A stretch of 44,902 nt of DNA. Origin: Rhizobium metallidurans. Its GTDB lineage: Bacteria; Pseudomonadota; Alphaproteobacteria; Rhizobiales; Rhizobiaceae. The notes below the pieces were generated by a model. It did no database searches. It saw only the letters and a list, made by a program, of their open reading frames with translations, and had not been told where the DNA came from. The stretch covers positions 1 through 44,902 of the forward strand of contig NZ_JACIDW010000024.1 in the NCBI RefSeq assembly GCF_014196505.1, given 5' to 3'. Below, piece after piece: positions 43,203 to 44,902 of the stretch (the stretch's first letter is position 1; every line of letters starts with the position of its first letter). A program made the translations under genes and the position numbers.

Positions 43203-44000
43203 CGGTTCGGGCACCGGTGTCGCGGGCACGCCTGCCGGCGATCCCGGCAAGCCGGGCCCAGGCGTCGAGGGCAAGCGCCCGGTGCTGATCGTGCTGCATC
43301 AGGAGAGCTCCAGCCCCGGCCGTGTCGGCCAGCTGCTCGCCGAAAAGGGCTATCCGCTTGACATCCGCCGCCCGGTTCTCGGGCAGACACTGCCGGCCAC
43401 GCTTGCCGACCATGCCGGCGCCGTCGTCTTCGGCGGCCCGATGAGCGCCAACGATCCCGACGATTTCGTCAAGGCCGAGATCGGCTGGCTGGACGTGCCT
43501 CTGAAGGAGAAGAAGCCGCTGCTCGGCATCTGTCTCGGCGCGCAGATGCTGGTGCGCCATCTCGGGGAAAGGTCGAGGCCAATGCCGACGGCTCGACCGA
43601 GATCGGCTGGTACCCGCTGCGCCCGACGGAAAAGGGCCGGCAGCTCATGCACTGGCCGAAAATGGTCTACCATTTCCACAGCGAGGGCTTCGAACTGCCG
43701 CGCGGCGCCGATCTGCTCGCCGAGGGCGACGTCTATCGCAACCAGGCCTTCCGCTACAACGGCCACGCCTGGGCCCTGCAGTTTCACGCCGAGCTGACCC
43801 GCGCCATGATGCACCGCTGGGTCGTCCACGGCGCCCATCGCTTCATATTGCCCAACGCGCAGCAGGGTCGCGAGCATCTCGAAGGCCGCATGCTGTTCGA
43901 CGCGCCGCTGCGCGCCTGGCTCGACGAATTCCTCGATCTGGTCTTCGAGGGCAGGAAGCCGAAATCGGCGCCATCCGCCAGGGCCACGCTCACGGCCTGA
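43192..44000 (+). pseudogene. Class I glutamine amidotransferase (GuaA-N-like), frameshifted
   Basis: Two open frames together make one glutamine amidotransferase: the first (from ATG 43192) has AVVFGGPMSANDPDD and the nucleophile Cys in GICLGAQMLVRHLG. The second continues VEANADGSTEIGWYPL to the catalytic His/Glu in LQFHAELT and PNAQQGREHLEG. The frame breaks at 43564-43567, where CTCGGGGAAA should read with a fifth G (LGGKVEAN). As written, the product loses the His-Glu pair and would be inactive. A true mutation and a homopolymer sequencing error cannot be told apart. The first 30 residues are Gly/Pro-rich and unconserved. It is the last gene of the hemC-led run. Confidence 0.85.
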
Positions 44001-44072
44001 TGCGGAGAGCCGCGCGCCGTGCTATGATCGGTCTCGTCACTCCGACGGCATTTTCGATCGCATTTTTCGACG

Positions 44073-44118
44073 GCATGTCTCCCCGAAAGTGATCACCGGT
44101 TTCGGGATCAGGACATGC
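44073..44118. repeat. Extragenic palindromic element
   Basis: GCATGTC and GACATGC enclose CCCGAAA and TTTCGGG around GTGATCACCGG, giving 14 paired bases in 46 nt. A CCGAAA...TTTCGGG core inside CATG-containing arms is the form of dispersed rhizobial intergenic palindromes. It lies between the amidotransferase remnant and the RidA-like gene. Confidence 0.65.
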
Positions 44119-44248
44119 GCAAGGCATGAGCCGGAGCACGCCAGCCAAAGATCGCGGCGCGCTTCGGCGGACACAGGTTCCGATCCACGATCCGGCCGTT
44201 TGGTCGCGCAAGGCGCCGCCATGACCGCAGCCATATCAGGGGAACAGC

Positions 44249-44734
44249 ATGTCGAACTACGAACAGAAGCTTGTCTCGCTGGGTCTCGTCCTGCCCCAGC
44301 CGCTGAAACTGCCATCGCACATGACGCTGCCCTTTCCCTGGGTCAACGTGCGCGGCGACAGGGCCTTCATCTCCGGCCACGGCCCGCAGAACCCCGACGG
44401 CTCGCCATCAGGCCCCTTCGGCGTCGTCGGCGACACGGTGACGATCGAGGAGGCGCACGCCTCGGCCCGCAAGGTGGGGCTCGCCATGCTCGGCAGCCTG
44501 AAGCGCGAACTCGGCAGCCTCGACCGCATCACCGGCTGGTGCCGCGTGCTGGGCATGGTCAACTGCGCCCCCCACTTCTCCAACCCGCCCGCCGTCATCA
44601 ACGGCTTCACCGAGCTGATCAACGAGGTCTTCGGCCACGACGTCGGCCGCCACGCCCGCTCCGCCATCGGCGTCGCCGGCCTGCCGCTGAATTTTCCCGT
44701 CGAGATCGAGGCGGAGGTGATGATTTCGGGGTGA
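44249..44734 (+). CDS. RidA/YjgF/YER057c/UK114-family protein
   Basis: This 161-residue protein of the RidA superfamily (cd02199-like longer form) has MTLPFPWVNVRGDRAFISGHGP, QNPDGSPSG, the long central helix EEAHASARKVGLAMLGSLKREL and the terminal HARSAIGVAGLPLNFPVEIEAEVMI. Canonical RidA deaminates reactive enamines with a conserved Arg. Here the Arg is in GRHARSAIGVAGLP, where the classical form has RxxVxxxxLP, so deaminase activity is plausible but not assured. GGGGAA lies 7 nt before the ATG. Confidence 0.88.
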   Translation: MSNYEQKLVSLGLVLPQPLKLPSHMTLPFPWVNVRGDRAFISGHGPQNPDGSPSGPFGVVGDTVTIEEAHASARKVGLAMLGSLKRELGSLDRITGWCRVLGMVNCAPHFSNPPAVINGFTELINEVFGHDVGRHARSAIGVAGLPLNFPVEIEAEVMISG

Positions 44735-44771
44735 TGGTAGGATTTTTGGTATGGCTGACGTCGAGTGCGTG

Positions 44772-44806
44772 GCCCCCTCATCCGCCTGCCGGCACCTTCT
44801 CCCCGA
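44772..44806. repeat. Partial rhizobial extragenic repeat, apparently interrupted
   Basis: GCCCCCTCATCCGCCTGCCG and the following GCACCTTCTCCCCG form the left half of a common rhizobial intergenic palindrome. The expected complementary CGGGGAGAAGG half is missing and an IS-like terminus follows instead. A related core lies at 89-103. Confidence 0.55.
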
Positions 44807-44808
44807 TG

Positions 44809-44902
44809 GGAGCTGTTGCAAAATACGAGATCGAGGCCAGTTCCGTTACGAACTGACCTGCCTCTTGCCCCGCTCAATGCTTTGAGTGGGGTTTTATCGG
44901 CT
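44809..44902. mobile_element. Putative terminus of an IS6/IS26-like insertion sequence (runs off the right edge)
   Basis: GGAGCTGTTGCAAA (44809-44822) differs at two positions from the IS26 terminal repeat GGCACTGTTGCAAA. It starts just where the extragenic repeat breaks off. No transposase codons are visible before the edge. If correct, the window ends inside a mobile element. Confidence 0.4.
44868..44895 (+). terminator. Intrinsic terminator at the right edge
   Basis: CCCCGCTCAA-TGCT-TTGAGTGGGG, 10 paired bases including one G-T, is followed by TTTT on the plus strand. It lies about 135 bp past the RidA-like stop and within the putative IS end, so it may belong to either. Confidence 0.65.

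Overview
The window is chromosomal DNA from an alphaproteobacterium of the Rhizobium/Agrobacterium group. The grounds are the gene orders mdh-sucC-sucD-sucA-sucB, sdhC-sdhD-sdhA-sdhB, atpH-A-G-D-C and hemC-hemD-Mic60-hemY, the high GC content, and protein sequences that read like rhizobial orthologues. The naming rests on reading motifs by eye; no database search was run. Both ends look like mobile DNA: the first 78 bases read as the C-terminal codons of an IS110-type transposase, and the last ~95 bases begin with an IS6/IS26-like terminus.

Layout. 1-4.4 kb: transposase tail; a SAM methyltransferase divergent from gloB and a DUF985 cupin; an AT-richer patch with a hexapeptide acetyltransferase and an ArsR regulator; an SDR oxidoreductase. 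4.4-9.5 kb: the complete F1 ATP synthase operon atpHAGDC (minus strand), ending in a clear intrinsic terminator; no F0 genes are here. 9.7-14.6 kb: small membrane protein, priA, an SMC/ABC-like ATPase and an acyltransferase, all minus strand. 14.7-16.8 kb: xerC and a TraB/GumN-family protein (plus). 16.85-17.05 kb: a palindromic mosaic between convergent genes. 17.06-27.2 kb (minus): the 2-oxoglutarate-to-malate half of the TCA cycle, mdh-sucC-sucD-sucA-sucB, a 56-codon small gene, an SDR and lpdA. 27.3-29.1 kb: zapE and an Omp19-like lipoprotein. 29.4-33.5 kb: sdhCDAB with a vapBC-type toxin-antitoxin pair between sdhA and sdhB. 33.9-37.9 kb: a secreted Gly-rich protein, a probable ETF-beta lysine methyltransferase, EVE and YciI proteins, gpsA and tsaD. 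38-44 kb (plus): hemC, hemD, Mic60/mitofilin, hemY, a TerB-like protein and a frameshifted glutamine amidotransferase. 44.2-44.9 kb: a RidA-like protein, extragenic palindromes and the putative IS end.

Function. Most of the window is central respiratory metabolism: E1/E2/E3 of 2-oxoglutarate dehydrogenase, succinyl-CoA synthetase, succinate dehydrogenase, malate dehydrogenase, F1-ATPase, heme synthesis and a membrane-shaping Mic60 homologue. The most unusual items are the toxin-antitoxin pair translationally interlocked with sdhB, the small gene coupled to an SDR inside the TCA cluster, the 153-bp palindromic mosaic at 16884-17036, a structured inverted repeat upstream of the Omp19-like gene, the zapE Shine-Dalgarno sequence buried in a terminator stem, and the one-base deletion in the amidotransferase gene.
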